DNA of 64,000 nucleotides from Veillonella sp. T11011-6 (GTDB lineage: Bacteria > Bacillota > Negativicutes > Veillonellales > Veillonellaceae): NCBI RefSeq assembly GCF_002959755.1, contig NZ_PPCW01000005.1, forward strand, positions 186,001 to 250,000, written 5' to 3'. Below, one piece after another: positions 18,051 through 28,146 of this stretch. The notes below the pieces were generated by a model that had not been told where the DNA came from, did not search any database, and worked only from the letters and a program-made list of their open reading frames with translations. Position numbers and translations under genes: made by a program. The stretch's first letter is position 1. Each line of letters begins with the position of its first letter.

Positions 18051-18660
18051 TTCTAAAAAGCGGTTAGCCCTCTTTGCTAGTGGTCGTGGCTCCAATGGGG
18101 AAGCCTTGTATAAGGCTATGCAAGAAGGCTATATTAATGGTGAATTTGTTGTAATCATTACAGATCATGGTACAGCCGGAATTGTGGAACGTTCCAAATC
18201 TTGGAATATTCCAATTATTGTTATGGAACGTAGCGACTATGATTCTAAAGCTAGCTTCGAACAGGCTCAACTAGATGCTTTAGAGCCTTATAAGATTGAT
18301 GGTATCGTCTTGGCAGGCTATATGCGCATTGTAGGTGCTCCTTTGATAGAGCGATATGAACATCGTATATTAAATATTCATCCTGCTCTGTTACCATCAT
18401 TTCCAGGCCTTCATGGTCATCAACAAGCCATCGATGCAGGTGTAAAGATAACGGGGTGTACGGTACACTTTGTAGATGCAGGAATGGATACAGGCCCAAT
18501 TATCATGCAGAATACGGTTCCTGTATTACCCGATGATACAGAGGAAACCTTAAGTGATAGATTATTACCTATAGAACATAAAACATATAAAGAGGCGTTA
18601 CGGCTATTTTGTGAAGACAAGCTCACTATAAAAGGGAGAGTTGTTTATATTGAAGATTGA
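18043..18660 (+). CDS. purN: GAR transformylase, folate-dependent
   Basis: A 205-residue enzyme formylating glycinamide ribonucleotide with 10-formyltetrahydrofolate. It has the N-terminal GRGSNGEAL phosphate-binding loop, and the family signature NIHPALLPSFPGLHG followed by VHFVDAGMDTGPII. ATG 18043 (MCNSKKRLALF) overlaps the purM stop codon, which supports this start over an upstream in-frame ATG at 18004. Confidence 0.93.
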   Translation: MCNSKKRLALFASGRGSNGEALYKAMQEGYINGEFVVIITDHGTAGIVERSKSWNIPIIVMERSDYDSKASFEQAQLDALEPYKIDGIVLAGYMRIVGAPLIERYEHRILNIHPALLPSFPGLHGHQQAIDAGVKITGCTVHFVDAGMDTGPIIMQNTVPVLPDDTEETLSDRLLPIEHKTYKEALRLFCEDKLTIKGRVVYIED

Positions 18661-18686
18661 TTTATGAAAGCAAAGGAAGACGTTAC

Positions 18687-20216
18687 ATGATTAAAAATGC
18701 ACTTCTTAGTGTTTCAGATAAAACAGGTATTGTAGATTTTGCGAAGGGGTTAGTTGAGTTAGGTATAACCATTTATTCCACAGGTGGGACCCTTAAAGCC
18801 ATAACCGATGCAGGCATTGCAGCCAAAGCAGTTGAGACTTTGACTGGTTTTCCTGAAATGATGGACGGCCGTGTAAAGACATTGCATCCCAAGGTTCATG
18901 GTGGTATTTTGGCTATCCGTGATAATGCAGAGCATCAACAAGCTATGGCTGACCATGGTATTGAACCAATTGATCTTGTTGTTGTTAATCTCTATCCATT
19001 CCGTGAAACCATTGCAAAACCCAATGTATCCTTAGAGGAAGCTATTGAAAATATCGATATTGGTGGTCCTACCATGGTGCGCTCTGCTGCCAAAAACCAT
19101 GCGTATGTGGGCATCGTTGTAAACCCAAATCATTATGATGAAATCTTAGCAATGCTTAAAGAACATGGCGAGTTGACTAAAGAATATCGCTTTGGTTTGG
19201 CGAAAGAAGCCTTTGCTCATACTGCCGCTTATGACGTAGCCATTGCTAACTATATGAGCGGTATCTTAAATGAAGGTCCTACACCGCCTGAATATTTAAG
19301 TGCTTATGAAAAGGTAACAGACCTTCGCTATGGCGAAAATCCGCATCAAAAAGCGGCATTCTACAAAGAAATTGGTACAGCTCATGGTATGGGCGCGTTA
19401 AAACAACTCCATGGTAAAGAGCTCTCCTATAACAATATCGTAGATATGGAAGCGGCTTGGAACATGGTGTGGGAGTTTACAGATCCTGCAGCTTGTATTA
19501 TTAAGCATACAAACCCTTGCGGTGCGGCTACAGCGGCTACCTTGCATGATGCGTATGTAAATGCTTACGAAGCAGACTCCGTATCTGCCTTTGGTGGTAT
19601 TGTAGCTTTAAACCGTGAAGTCGATGCAGCTACTGCAGAAGAAATGAGCAAAATTTTCTTAGAAGTCATTATGGCACCTGCTTTCACAAAAGAAGCATTA
19701 GAAATCCTTGAAGGAAAGAAAAATATTCGCCTCATCCAGTTATCTAAGCCTGAATCTGGCCAAGTAACAGTGAAAAAGGTTTCTGGTGGTCTATTAGTTC
19801 AAACAGAAGATGAAATTCAAGAAGACCGGGCTAACTATAAAGTGGTTACAAAGGTGCAGCCAACAGAGGAACAATGGAAAGCCCTCGAATTTGCTTGGAA
19901 GCTCGTGAAACACGTAAAATCCAATGCCATTTTGATCTCCAATGAAAAACGTACCCTCGGTGTTGGGGCTGGTCAAATGAACCGCGTTGGGTCTGCAAAA
20001 ATTGCCCTTGAACAAGCTGGTGAAGCCGCAAAAGGCGCCGTATTAGCATCTGATGCGTTCTTCCCATTTGGGGATACTGTAGAAACGGCGGCAAAGCATG
20101 GTATTGCAGCCATTATCCAACCAGGTGGATCCATTCGCGATGAAGAATCCATTAAAGCAGCTGACGAAGCAGGAATTGCCATGGTATTTACAAGTATTCG
20201 TCACTTTAAACATTAA
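18687..20216 (+). CDS. purH: AICAR transformylase / IMP cyclohydrolase
   Basis: A 509-residue bifunctional enzyme for the last two steps to IMP. The N-terminal MGS-like cyclohydrolase domain has STGGTLKAI and DGRVKTLHPKVHGG; the transformylase half has IIKHTNPCGAA and a C-terminal PGGSIRDEE. The start ATG 18687 (MIKNALLSVSDKTG) has AAAGGAAG upstream. It follows purN by 26 bases. Confidence 0.95.
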   Translation: MIKNALLSVSDKTGIVDFAKGLVELGITIYSTGGTLKAITDAGIAAKAVETLTGFPEMMDGRVKTLHPKVHGGILAIRDNAEHQQAMADHGIEPIDLVVVNLYPFRETIAKPNVSLEEAIENIDIGGPTMVRSAAKNHAYVGIVVNPNHYDEILAMLKEHGELTKEYRFGLAKEAFAHTAAYDVAIANYMSGILNEGPTPPEYLSAYEKVTDLRYGENPHQKAAFYKEIGTAHGMGALKQLHGKELSYNNIVDMEAAWNMVWEFTDPAACIIKHTNPCGAATAATLHDAYVNAYEADSVSAFGGIVALNREVDAATAEEMSKIFLEVIMAPAFTKEALEILEGKKNIRLIQLSKPESGQVTVKKVSGGLLVQTEDEIQEDRANYKVVTKVQPTEEQWKALEFAWKLVKHVKSNAILISNEKRTLGVGAGQMNRVGSAKIALEQAGEAAKGAVLASDAFFPFGDTVETAAKHGIAAIIQPGGSIRDEESIKAADEAGIAMVFTSIRHFKH

Positions 20217-20347
20217 TTTGTCTAGCATAATTGAGGGTTACAGTCGAGCACTAGCTCGTAATCATTAATGTGTAATGATGATTATAGAGGATATAGGTGC
20301 TTACATAAATGATGTATTGATGGCGTTTAGGCGTCGATGGAGGACTT

Positions 20348-21610
20348 ATGAACGTATGTGTAATCGGTAACGGCGGCCGCGAACATGCATTAGCATGGCG
20401 ATTGTCCATCAGCCCTAGCGTAACAAAGGTATATGCCATTCCTGGCAGTGCGGCCATGTCAGATTGTGCAGAGCTAGTCGGCATTGATTGGCAGCAAAGC
20501 GATCATTTAATTCGTTTTTTGAAAGATAATCACGTTGATTTAGTCGTTGTTGGTCCAGAGGCTCCTCTTGTAGCAGGACTAGCAGATGCACTCAATACAG
20601 CTGGAATTCCTGTATTTGGCCCATCTAAAGCAGCTGCTCAACTAGAGGGCTCAAAGGTATTTGCCAAAGACCTTATGAAAAAATATAACATACCGACTGC
20701 TGCCTATGGTGTATTCCACAAGGTGGATGAAGCAAAAGAATTTATCGCTCAAACAGGTGCTCCTATCGTAGTGAAAGCTGATGGTTTAGCGGCTGGCAAG
20801 GGCGTTGTAGTGGCTATGACTATTGACGAAGCAAATGCAGCTGTAGAAGATATGCTCAGTGGAAACCGTTTTGGAGAGGCCGGTAGTACCGTAGTTATCG
20901 AAGAGTTCATGGAAGGTGAAGAGGCGAGTTTACTTGCCTTTGTAGATGGTAAAACAGTAGTTCCCATGATTGCTTCCCAGGATCATAAACGCATCTTTGA
21001 TGGCGATAAAGGCCCTAATACCGGCGGTATGGGGACCTATGCACCTGCACCAGTTCTTACTGATGCATTACGAGATGAAGCGATGAAAACAATCTTAGAA
21101 CCTATGGTAGAGGCCATGCAAAAAGAGGGCATGCCTTATGTAGGTTGTCTCTATGCAGGCCTTATGATTACGCCTCAAGGTCCTAAGGTTGTAGAATTTA
21201 ATGCACGCTTTGGCGATCCAGAAACACAAGTTGTATTGCCATTACTTGATAGTGATTTAGGTCAAATTATGATGGCTTGTGCCACAGGCACATTAACAGC
21301 TGATATGGTGAAATGGAAAGATTCCTCGGCAGCTTGTGTCATTCTTGCTTCTAAAGGATATCCTGAAACATCCTCCAAGGGTGATGTGATTCATGGTGAT
21401 ATTAAACAACATGATACAACCATCGTATTCCACTCTGGTACAAAACTTATGGGAGACGAATATGTCACAAATGGCGGCCGAGTTCTTGGCGTAGTAGGTC
21501 TTGGTAAAGACCTTAGAACGGCGCTCGATAGAGCTTATGGCCGTATAGAACACATTGATTTTGAGGGTATGCAATACCGTACAGATATTGGGGCGAAAGC
21601 TTTCAAATAA
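20348..21610 (+). CDS. purD: GAR synthetase
   Basis: A 420-residue ATP-grasp ligase joining phosphoribosylamine and glycine. GNGGREHALAW (residues 6-16), PSKAAAQLEGSK, ADGLAAGKGVVVA and FNARFGDPETQ are diagnostic. GGAGGACTT precedes ATG 20348. The 131-base gap from purH is the longest in the operon. It holds two small inverted repeats (near 20243-20256 and 20260-20280) but no clear terminator or promoter. Confidence 0.95.
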   Translation: MNVCVIGNGGREHALAWRLSISPSVTKVYAIPGSAAMSDCAELVGIDWQQSDHLIRFLKDNHVDLVVVGPEAPLVAGLADALNTAGIPVFGPSKAAAQLEGSKVFAKDLMKKYNIPTAAYGVFHKVDEAKEFIAQTGAPIVVKADGLAAGKGVVVAMTIDEANAAVEDMLSGNRFGEAGSTVVIEEFMEGEEASLLAFVDGKTVVPMIASQDHKRIFDGDKGPNTGGMGTYAPAPVLTDALRDEAMKTILEPMVEAMQKEGMPYVGCLYAGLMITPQGPKVVEFNARFGDPETQVVLPLLDSDLGQIMMACATGTLTADMVKWKDSSAACVILASKGYPETSSKGDVIHGDIKQHDTTIVFHSGTKLMGDEYVTNGGRVLGVVGLGKDLRTALDRAYGRIEHIDFEGMQYRTDIGAKAFK

Positions 21611-21616
21611 AGAAAA

Positions 21617-21692
21617 AGTATTTTGAATACAGTAACAGCGTTTTAAATACAGTAACAGCGTTTTAAATACAGCAAAAAAACGTTTTGAACAG
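21617..21692. repeat. 20-bp tandem repeat after purD
   Basis: Two exact copies of a 20-bp unit beginning AGTAACAGCG (21631-21650, 21651-21670) are flanked by a degenerate partial copy on each side (21617-21630 and 21671-21692). They lie between the purD stop and its terminator. Confidence 0.8.
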
Positions 21693-21695
21693 AGC

Positions 21696-21741
21696 AAAAC
21701 CTCTACACTCATGCATATTACATGTGATGTAGAGGTTTTTA
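21696..21741 (+). terminator. Terminator of the pur operon
   Basis: AAAACCTCTACA pairs with TGTAGAGGTTTT with further pairing toward the loop, followed by TTATTTT. Confidence 0.8.
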
Positions 21742-21769
21742 TTTTCTACCTTTTAATGGTTACCTATGT

Positions 21770-21775
21770 TATAAT
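21770..21775 (+). promoter_or_regulatory. Extended -10 promoter for the men operon
   Basis: TGTTATAAT gives an extended -10 (TGnTATAAT). The -35 region is poor (TACCTT). Confidence 0.45.
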
Positions 21776-21781
21776 AATGTA

Positions 21782-21895
21782 GATATAAAGAGGGCCCATC
21801 GACGTGTGATGGCGTTAGGCTCATCTCAAAAATTTTGAAACCTATTGATGGCGCCTAATATGTAGAAGTACATCTTCTACATATTAGGTGTTTTT
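21782..21895 (+). promoter_or_regulatory. Structured attenuator-like leader of menF
   Basis: A strong terminator (CCTAATATGTAGAAG 21854-21868 with 21874-21888, then TGTTTTT) lies between the promoter and menF. An upstream hairpin pairs GGCTCATC (21818-21825) with GATGGCGCC (21847-21855), enclosing TCAAAA/TTTTGA. TTAGGC (21815-21820) can instead pair with GCCTAA (21853-21858) at the foot of the terminator. The layout resembles a riboswitch or protein-controlled attenuator. I do not recognise a known class. Confidence 0.55.
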
Positions 21896-21930
21896 ACTAT
21901 AGTCTATTTTTCGTATAGCGACATACAACT

Positions 21931-23073
21931 ATGAAATATAACAAAGAACCGTTAAAACTGAATAGTCCGGTATCATTTTGGATGAATTTCCCCAATGAAG
22001 AACGCGTGTTTTGGGTGGATCGCCAAAGTGACCGCATCGTTGTAGGCGCTAAACGTCTAGCGACGGTTAAAGATGATGAGGACCGCCATAATTACGCGTA
22101 TGTATTTTATGGGGATACTTTTTTTGATACTCTAAAAGACCCTAAATGGTCTGGTATGGGGCATGAAATGATTGCTTTCACCCATTACTACATCGTAGAA
22201 AACGGAGAATCCTTCTATCTCCATGCTGGTGAAAGTGTTCCTATCGAGGATTTTGAAGTGCCCCTTATTCGCCATAATTACAAGGAGACTAGTGATGATA
22301 AGGCGGATTGGAACCGTTTAATGAATGCTATTGCCAAAGGTATTAGCAGCGGTGAAATGACTAAGGTCGTTTCCTCTCGTGAGGTAGAATTCACTAGTGA
22401 TACACCATATAATGTGGCAAGTATCTTGGCTAATTTGGTGGATAATAATCCAAATTGCTTTATCTTTGGCTACGAAAAGGATGGGCGTACCTTTGTAGGG
22501 GCATCGCCAGAAATTTTAGTCCGCCATCGTGGCAGTGAAATATTAAGCTATGCCTTAGCGGGCACTGCTCCAAAGGATGGTCCTAATGCGTGGACTAAGG
22601 AACAATTACTAACTAATAAGAAAAATCTTGTAGAACATAATATCGTTCGCAATCGTATCGTGAATACGATGAAACAAATTACTCCACATGTTATGGTTGG
22701 GGAAACAGGCATTATGGAGTTATCTCACCTCTATCATTTGCGAACCATAATTACCGCAAAGGATAGTACAAAATCTCTTGTGGAATGGGCTAAATTGTTA
22801 CACCCTACACCAGCCCTTGGTGGTGAACCTCGAGAAAAGGCACTAGCCTTATTACAAAAGTATGAATCCCATGAGCGTGGTATGTATGCAGCACCTTTTG
22901 GCTTTATGAAAGATATGGGGGACGGCATCGTTGTGGTTGCTATTCGATCTGCTCTTATCATGGATAATGTATTATATGCCTATGCAGGATGTGGCGTTGT
23001 AGCCGATTCTAATGCGGATGAAGAATATGCTGAAACTAATAATAAAATGCGCACCATCTTGGATGCTTTATAA
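21931..23073 (+). CDS. menF: Isochorismate synthase
   Basis: A 380-residue chorismate-binding enzyme making isochorismate, the entry to menaquinone. The C-terminal catalytic domain shows KVVSSREVEF, FVGASPEILVRH, LAGTAPKDG, HLYHLRTII, HPTPALGGEPRE and GMYAAPFGF. The start at ATG 21931 has no obvious ribosome binding site (upstream TATAGCGACATACAACT), unusual for this window. It could be poorly translated or controlled by the structured leader. It is the first gene of a men cluster. Confidence 0.92.
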   Translation: MKYNKEPLKLNSPVSFWMNFPNEERVFWVDRQSDRIVVGAKRLATVKDDEDRHNYAYVFYGDTFFDTLKDPKWSGMGHEMIAFTHYYIVENGESFYLHAGESVPIEDFEVPLIRHNYKETSDDKADWNRLMNAIAKGISSGEMTKVVSSREVEFTSDTPYNVASILANLVDNNPNCFIFGYEKDGRTFVGASPEILVRHRGSEILSYALAGTAPKDGPNAWTKEQLLTNKKNLVEHNIVRNRIVNTMKQITPHVMVGETGIMELSHLYHLRTIITAKDSTKSLVEWAKLLHPTPALGGEPREKALALLQKYESHERGMYAAPFGFMKDMGDGIVVVAIRSALIMDNVLYAYAGCGVVADSNADEEYAETNNKMRTILDAL

Positions 23074-23112
23074 TTGTTTCCGTACCTTTAGGGGTGTTTG
23101 AAAGGGAATATA

Positions 23113-24903
23113 ATGAATGAATATATTGCTGCCTTGGTAGACGAGTTCTACCAACTCGGCGTCCGTCATGCCGTGTTTAGCCCTGGCTCTCGTTCTACGA
23201 CGATGGCCATGCTGTTCAAGGAGCATGAAGGATTTGAAACCTATATGAATATAGATGAGCGCTCTGCTAGTTTTATGGCTCTTGGCATTGCAAAGGCTCA
23301 TAAAGAACCGACTGTACTCGTTTGTACCTCAGGTTCGGCTGTGGCCCATTATTTGCCAGCTATTTTAGAAGCTCAATATACTGGGATTCCACTCGTTGTA
23401 CTGTCTGCTGATAGACCTCATACACTATTGCATGTAGGGGCTCCTCAGACTGTAGATCAGCACAAAATCTTTGGTACTGCGGTCAATTATTTTGAAGAAT
23501 TAGCTGTGCCTCAAGAATCTCATTACTATACATATCCTCGCCAAGTGGCTCGTAAGGCCTATATGAAAGCGATGGACACTAAAAAGGGACCTGTCCATAT
23601 CAATGTGCCTCTCTTTGAACCATTGGTGCCAGAATTGAGTCGTAATCATTTTGAAGCTGGTCGCAGTTCCTTTAAAGTGGTTAAACCAAACTATAGTAGT
23701 GTGTTTGGCTGTGATAATAGAAATAATTTGACTCATATTAATAATGCAATTGATATTGCTCATGGAAATGATGGTACAAACGAGATTAATGATTTACTTA
23801 AAAGATATGAGCGTATCCTTATCCTAGCAGGTCCACAAATCGATATAGATGAGGCTGAAACGATTCGTTCCTTCGGTGAGGCTTTACAAGCCCCTATTTT
23901 GGCTGATCCATTGTCTAATGTAAGACGACGTTATAACTCGGCGGATAATCAAAGCAATAAAGAGGGGATTGATACTAATAATGTTGTTATCTCTACGTAT
24001 GATGCATTATTAGCAGGGCAAGCTCTTTGGAATGAGTTAAAACCAAATTGTGTAATTCAGTTTGGTCAAATTGTTGTATCGAAACGTGTACAACAGATGA
24101 TTGCTAGCTGGACTGATGTGGAGTATATCGAGGTAAATCCTACCATGGACTCTATGAATCCAACAGATAAAACTACCATGCATATCCAAGCTAGCATTGA
24201 TGTATTTACACATTTGTATGGCAAAAATAATAACTCTGATGAGTACTTAAACATATGGCAACGATTAGAACAAGAGGGTAAAAAACAACTAAGTACAGCT
24301 ATTGATGAGCCTCATTGCTTTGAAGGCCGAACTATACGCGAGATACAAGAACACATTCCTGAAGATGGACAAATTTTTGTTGCCAATAGTATGACGATTC
24401 GCGATTTTGATTACTTCTGGTTCAGTGGAGAATCTAAGGCGGTTCTTTACGGCAATCGAGGTGTCAATGGTATTGATGGTACTATTTCAACGGCTCTAGG
24501 ACTTGCCGTCAATGGTAAACCTACATATCTAGTAACAGGAGATTTATCCTTGTTCCATGATTTGAATGGCTTGGCGGTAGCGAAAACCCATAATTTAAAC
24601 TTAACTATTATTTTGCATAATAATGATGGCGGCGGTATTTTTGAATATTTACCTCAAAAGGGGACAAAGCATTTTGACTACTTGTTCTCTACATCACAAG
24701 GTTTAGATTACAGTGGGGCTGCAAAACTCTATGGTTGTGGCTATACTAAAATCTCCAGCCCCGATGAGTTGAGTTCTGTATTGGCTAATGTTAGTCAAGA
24801 AACAGGCGTTCATATCATTGAAATTCCTACAAATAGGGAATATAGCAGAGAATTGCATAAGAAATATACGAAGGTTTCAGTTGATATGGAGGCATTACTA
24901 TGA
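23113..24903 (+). CDS. menD: SEPHCHC synthase
   Basis: A 596-residue thiamine-diphosphate enzyme condensing isochorismate and 2-oxoglutarate. VFSPGSRSTTM and NIDERSASFMALG at the N-terminus, GDLSLFHDLNGL and HNNDGGGIFEYLPQKG at the cofactor site. The start ATG 23113 (MNEYIAAL) follows AAAGGG. Its TGA overlaps the menH ATG. Confidence 0.95.
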   Translation: MNEYIAALVDEFYQLGVRHAVFSPGSRSTTMAMLFKEHEGFETYMNIDERSASFMALGIAKAHKEPTVLVCTSGSAVAHYLPAILEAQYTGIPLVVLSADRPHTLLHVGAPQTVDQHKIFGTAVNYFEELAVPQESHYYTYPRQVARKAYMKAMDTKKGPVHINVPLFEPLVPELSRNHFEAGRSSFKVVKPNYSSVFGCDNRNNLTHINNAIDIAHGNDGTNEINDLLKRYERILILAGPQIDIDEAETIRSFGEALQAPILADPLSNVRRRYNSADNQSNKEGIDTNNVVISTYDALLAGQALWNELKPNCVIQFGQIVVSKRVQQMIASWTDVEYIEVNPTMDSMNPTDKTTMHIQASIDVFTHLYGKNNNSDEYLNIWQRLEQEGKKQLSTAIDEPHCFEGRTIREIQEHIPEDGQIFVANSMTIRDFDYFWFSGESKAVLYGNRGVNGIDGTISTALGLAVNGKPTYLVTGDLSLFHDLNGLAVAKTHNLNLTIILHNNDGGGIFEYLPQKGTKHFDYLFSTSQGLDYSGAAKLYGCGYTKISSPDELSSVLANVSQETGVHIIEIPTNREYSRELHKKYTKVSVDMEALL

Positions 24904-25760
24904 GTCAGTATTTTTGCAGTATTGTAGATAATGCTTTATGCAATCCCGCGCAGCGCATGTATTTTGATTTGGGCGACTATCGCTATGGTTTAACTGTGGT
25001 AGGCGATGGGGAGCCTATCGTGTGTTTTCATGGCTTTTCAGAATCTAGTTATACTTGGGATTCCATTAACTTACCAGGCTATCGTTTAATCCGTATCGAT
25101 TTGATTGGTCATGGAGATTCTGATATCCCTGAAGAGGATGAGGCCTATACAACCCCTAAAATGATAGAGGATTTGCATACCGTTATCTATCACATGGTGG
25201 GTGACAGGTATTATCTCATGGGCTATTCCATGGGGGCCCGTATAGCGCTTTCCTATGCGTTACAATATGACAGTGAAATTCAAGGGCTTATCCTTGAAAG
25301 TGGCTCTGTGGGGATTGCTTCAGAATCTGAGCGAGCAGAACGACGTAAGGCCGATGAGGAATTAGCGCACCATATCGAACATAACGATGGTTCTTGGTTT
25401 GCTTCACGTTGGGCGGAGGCGCCTATTTTTGAAAGTCAAAAGCAGCTTTTACCAGCAGTGTCTGAATTAATTTATTTACGTCGGTCCCATAATAGTCCAT
25501 ACGCATTAGCATGTACCCTTCGTGGGTCCGGCCAAGGTGTCATGACATATATAGGTGATCAGTTAGATAAATTATCATGTAAAGGCCTGTATGTGAGTGG
25601 CGCATTAGATACAAAATATACTACAATAGGAAGAGATGTATTTGGCAAGTTGCCAAACTTTAAACATGTCATCGTCGAAGGGGCGGGACATAATGTACAT
25701 ATAGAAAAACCGCAGGCCTTTGAACAAGCGGTATTAGATTTTTTACACAAGAAAGGTTAA
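24900..25760 (+). CDS. menH: SHCHC synthase, alpha/beta hydrolase
   Basis: A 286-residue alpha/beta hydrolase eliminating pyruvate from SEPHCHC. Nucleophile elbow [12 protein letters not shown] (Ser about 103), oxyanion sequence [13 protein letters not shown]-terminal histidine in [12 protein letters not shown]. The ATGA overlap with menD and the position before menB make the MenH assignment much firmer than the fold alone. Confidence 0.88.
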   Translation: MSQYFCSIVDNALCNPAQRMYFDLGDYRYGLTVVGDGEPIVCFHGFSESSYTWDSINLPGYRLIRIDLIGHGDSDIPEEDEAYTTPKMIEDLHTVIYHMVGDRYYLMGYSMGARIALSYALQYDSEIQGLILESGSVGIASESERAERRKADEELAHHIEHNDGSWFASRWAEAPIFESQKQLLPAVSELIYLRRSHNSPYALACTLRGSGQGVMTYIGDQLDKLSCKGLYVSGALDTKYTTIGRDVFGKLPNFKHVIVEGAGHNVHIEKPQAFEQAVLDFLHKKG

Positions 25761-25764
25761 GTCC

Positions 25765-26607
25765 ATGAGCAAATTTGATTGGAAAGTATTGGATCGTAAT
25801 TATGAAGATGTAATTTACGAAACATATAATGGCATTGCAAAGATTACTATTAATCGCCCACAGGTACGTAACGCGTTCCGTCCTAAAACTGTTATGGAGT
25901 TAATCGATGCTTTCACAGTAGCTCGTGAAGATAACGAAGTAGGCGTAATCGTATTGACTGGTGCAAACCACGGTCAAGGTGAAGATAAAGAAGCATTCTG
26001 CTCCGGTGGTGACCAAAGCGTACGCGGTCATGGTGGCTATGTAGGCGAAGATAATGTACCTCGCTTGAACGTTCTTGACTTGCAACGTTTGATTCGTGTT
26101 ATCCCAAAACCTGTCATCGCTATGGTTAATGGCTTTGCTATCGGTGGCGGCCATGTATTGCACATCGTGTGTGACCTTACTATCGCGTCTGAAAATGCTA
26201 AATTTGGTCAAACAGGTCCTCGTGTAGGCTCCTTTGACGCTGGTTACGGTGCAGGTTACTTGGCTCGCATGATCGGCCATAAACGCGCTCGTGAAGTATG
26301 GTTCCTTTGCCGTCAATACACAGCTGCTCAAGCTTATGAAATGGGTATGGTTAACTGTGTTGTACCATTCGACAAATTGGAAGAGGAAACAGTTCAATGG
26401 TGTAACGAAATTCTTGAATTGTCCCCAATGGCATTGCGCATGTTGAAAGGTGCCTTCAACGCCGATACAGACGGTCTTGCAGGTTTACAACAATTTGCAG
26501 GTGATGCAACATTGATGTACTACACAATCGATGAAGCAAAAGAAGGTCGTGATGCATTTAAAGAAAAACGTAAACCGAACTTCAAACAATTCCCTAAATT
26601 CCCTTAA
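25765..26607 (+). CDS. menB: 1,4-dihydroxy-2-naphthoyl-CoA synthase
   Basis: A 280-residue crotonase-fold ring-closing enzyme. [50 protein letters not shown] and a FPKFP C-terminus match MenB closely. It starts 4 bases after menH. Codon use is noticeably more biased to optimal codons than its neighbours, suggesting higher expression. Confidence 0.95.
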   Translation: MSKFDWKVLDRNYEDVIYETYNGIAKITINRPQVRNAFRPKTVMELIDAFTVAREDNEVGVIVLTGANHGQGEDKEAFCSGGDQSVRGHGGYVGEDNVPRLNVLDLQRLIRVIPKPVIAMVNGFAIGGGHVLHIVCDLTIASENAKFGQTGPRVGSFDAGYGAGYLARMIGHKRAREVWFLCRQYTAAQAYEMGMVNCVVPFDKLEEETVQWCNEILELSPMALRMLKGAFNADTDGLAGLQQFAGDATLMYYTIDEAKEGRDAFKEKRKPNFKQFPKFP

Positions 26608-26665
26608 TCGGAATAGATGTACTAGTCTAGTACTAGGGATGGAATGTATTGTAAAAATGACAAGT

Positions 26666-26690
26666 GCGCCTCAATATGAGGCGCCTTTCT
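26666..26690 (+). terminator. Weak terminator between menB and menE
   Basis: GCGCCTCA / TGAGGCGC hairpin followed by CTTTCTT. The short T run may allow partial read-through into menE. Confidence 0.55.
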
Positions 26691-26753
26691 TATAATATCT
26701 TTAGTTGTTAATTATTAATCATATGGCATTATCTTTGGATACGAGGTGAGACG

Positions 26754-28139
26754 ATGGAATGGTTACGGTATGGTGCACATCACTATCCTAATCGCATATG
26801 TATAAATGAATATACCTATAACGATATATATGGTGGTGTGCTTCATGTGGCTAGTGAATTGATACCTCTTGAAAGCTCCCGTGTGGCTATTTTATCGGAC
26901 AACTCTGTTACTATGGCAATCTATGTACTGGCAGCTATGCTAGCACATAAAGAGGTATTACTTCTAAATGTACATCTTAAGCCCAACGAGATAGAGAACC
27001 AATTGAAACAATTAGGTATCACTACCGTATTACATAGTAAAGAACGATATAATCAACTGCCTAGTTCACTACGTGCCATTGAGTTTGAACCGCTAGAATC
27101 CATTCTGTCTAATCTGAATTTAGAGGACATTTTTGATTGGAACTTTGATGATGCAGATATTGCGGCCATTATGAACACTAGCGCTACAACAGGTCAGTTT
27201 AAATCAGTACCACTTCGATGGGGGCAAATTAGAGCTCATGTACAAGCATCTCAAGAGGTGTTAGGTAAAACTGAACAAGATAATTGGCTTATGGTATTGC
27301 CCTTGTTTCATGTCAGTGGATTATCTATTTTGATGCGATCACTTTATAATGGAACGGCTATCACTATGTTGCCTAAATACGATGAGGCAAAGGTTTTAGA
27401 ACTCATTGAAACCGAGAAAATCAATATGATGTCTCTCGTGCCCACAATTTTGACCCAATTAGAACCGAAGATTACACATCATACATTACGTGTTATTTTG
27501 CTGGGTGGCGAGTTTATCCCAATGGCCTTAATCGATGCTTGCGAAAAGAAATTGTTACCAATTTATAAGACCTATGGCATGACTGAAACCTTTAGTCAAA
27601 GTGTGACCTTCTCCGTATTAGACTACCCTCATAAACGGGATTCTGTAGGTAAACCATTACCTGGAATGCAGGTTCGCATCGATAACCCTGATGCGGACGG
27701 CGTCGGTGAAATCCATTTGACGGGCCCTATGGTTATGACTGGATATATCGACAAGGAACCTATCAACGGTGACCTTAATACAGATGATATTGGCTATGTC
27801 GATGAAGATGGCTTTGTATATATTCTGAATCGCCGCAAAGATCTTATTATCTCTGGTGGTGAAAATATTTATCCTAAGGAGCTAGAGGACCTAGTCTATA
27901 CATTACCAGCGGTGAAGGAGTGTGCTGTAGTACCTGTATCTGATCCTAAATGGGGACAGGTACCAGCGCTATTTGTAGCCTTTCATGATGGTGAAAGTAT
28001 GACGGCTGATGAGATTTTATCCTTTATGACTTCTTCCTTAGCAAAGTACAAAATCCCTAAATATGTAAGAATTTTACCTGCATTGCCTCGTAATGGCACA
28101 GGTAAAATTGTGCGTAATGAACTGCGTTTAGAAGATTGA
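26754..28139 (+). CDS. menE: o-Succinylbenzoate--CoA ligase
   Basis: A 461-residue acyl-CoA synthetase of the AMP-binding family. The P-loop-like TSATTGQFKSVPL, YGMTETFSQ, DIGYVDEDGFVYILNRRKDLI and the catalytic lysine of RNGTGKI are visible. It activates o-succinylbenzoate before MenB. GAGGTGAGACG precedes ATG 26754. Confidence 0.92.
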   Translation: MEWLRYGAHHYPNRICINEYTYNDIYGGVLHVASELIPLESSRVAILSDNSVTMAIYVLAAMLAHKEVLLLNVHLKPNEIENQLKQLGITTVLHSKERYNQLPSSLRAIEFEPLESILSNLNLEDIFDWNFDDADIAAIMNTSATTGQFKSVPLRWGQIRAHVQASQEVLGKTEQDNWLMVLPLFHVSGLSILMRSLYNGTAITMLPKYDEAKVLELIETEKINMMSLVPTILTQLEPKITHHTLRVILLGGEFIPMALIDACEKKLLPIYKTYGMTETFSQSVTFSVLDYPHKRDSVGKPLPGMQVRIDNPDADGVGEIHLTGPMVMTGYIDKEPINGDLNTDDIGYVDEDGFVYILNRRKDLIISGGENIYPKELEDLVYTLPAVKECAVVPVSDPKWGQVPALFVAFHDGESMTADEILSFMTSSLAKYKIPKYVRILPALPRNGTGKIVRNELRLED

Positions 28140-28146
28140 GGCGCTT

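Noticed and set aside
20217-20347. Possible riboswitch in the purH-purD gap
   Set aside because: Small inverted repeats exist, but there is no terminator, promoter or recognisable ligand-binding core.
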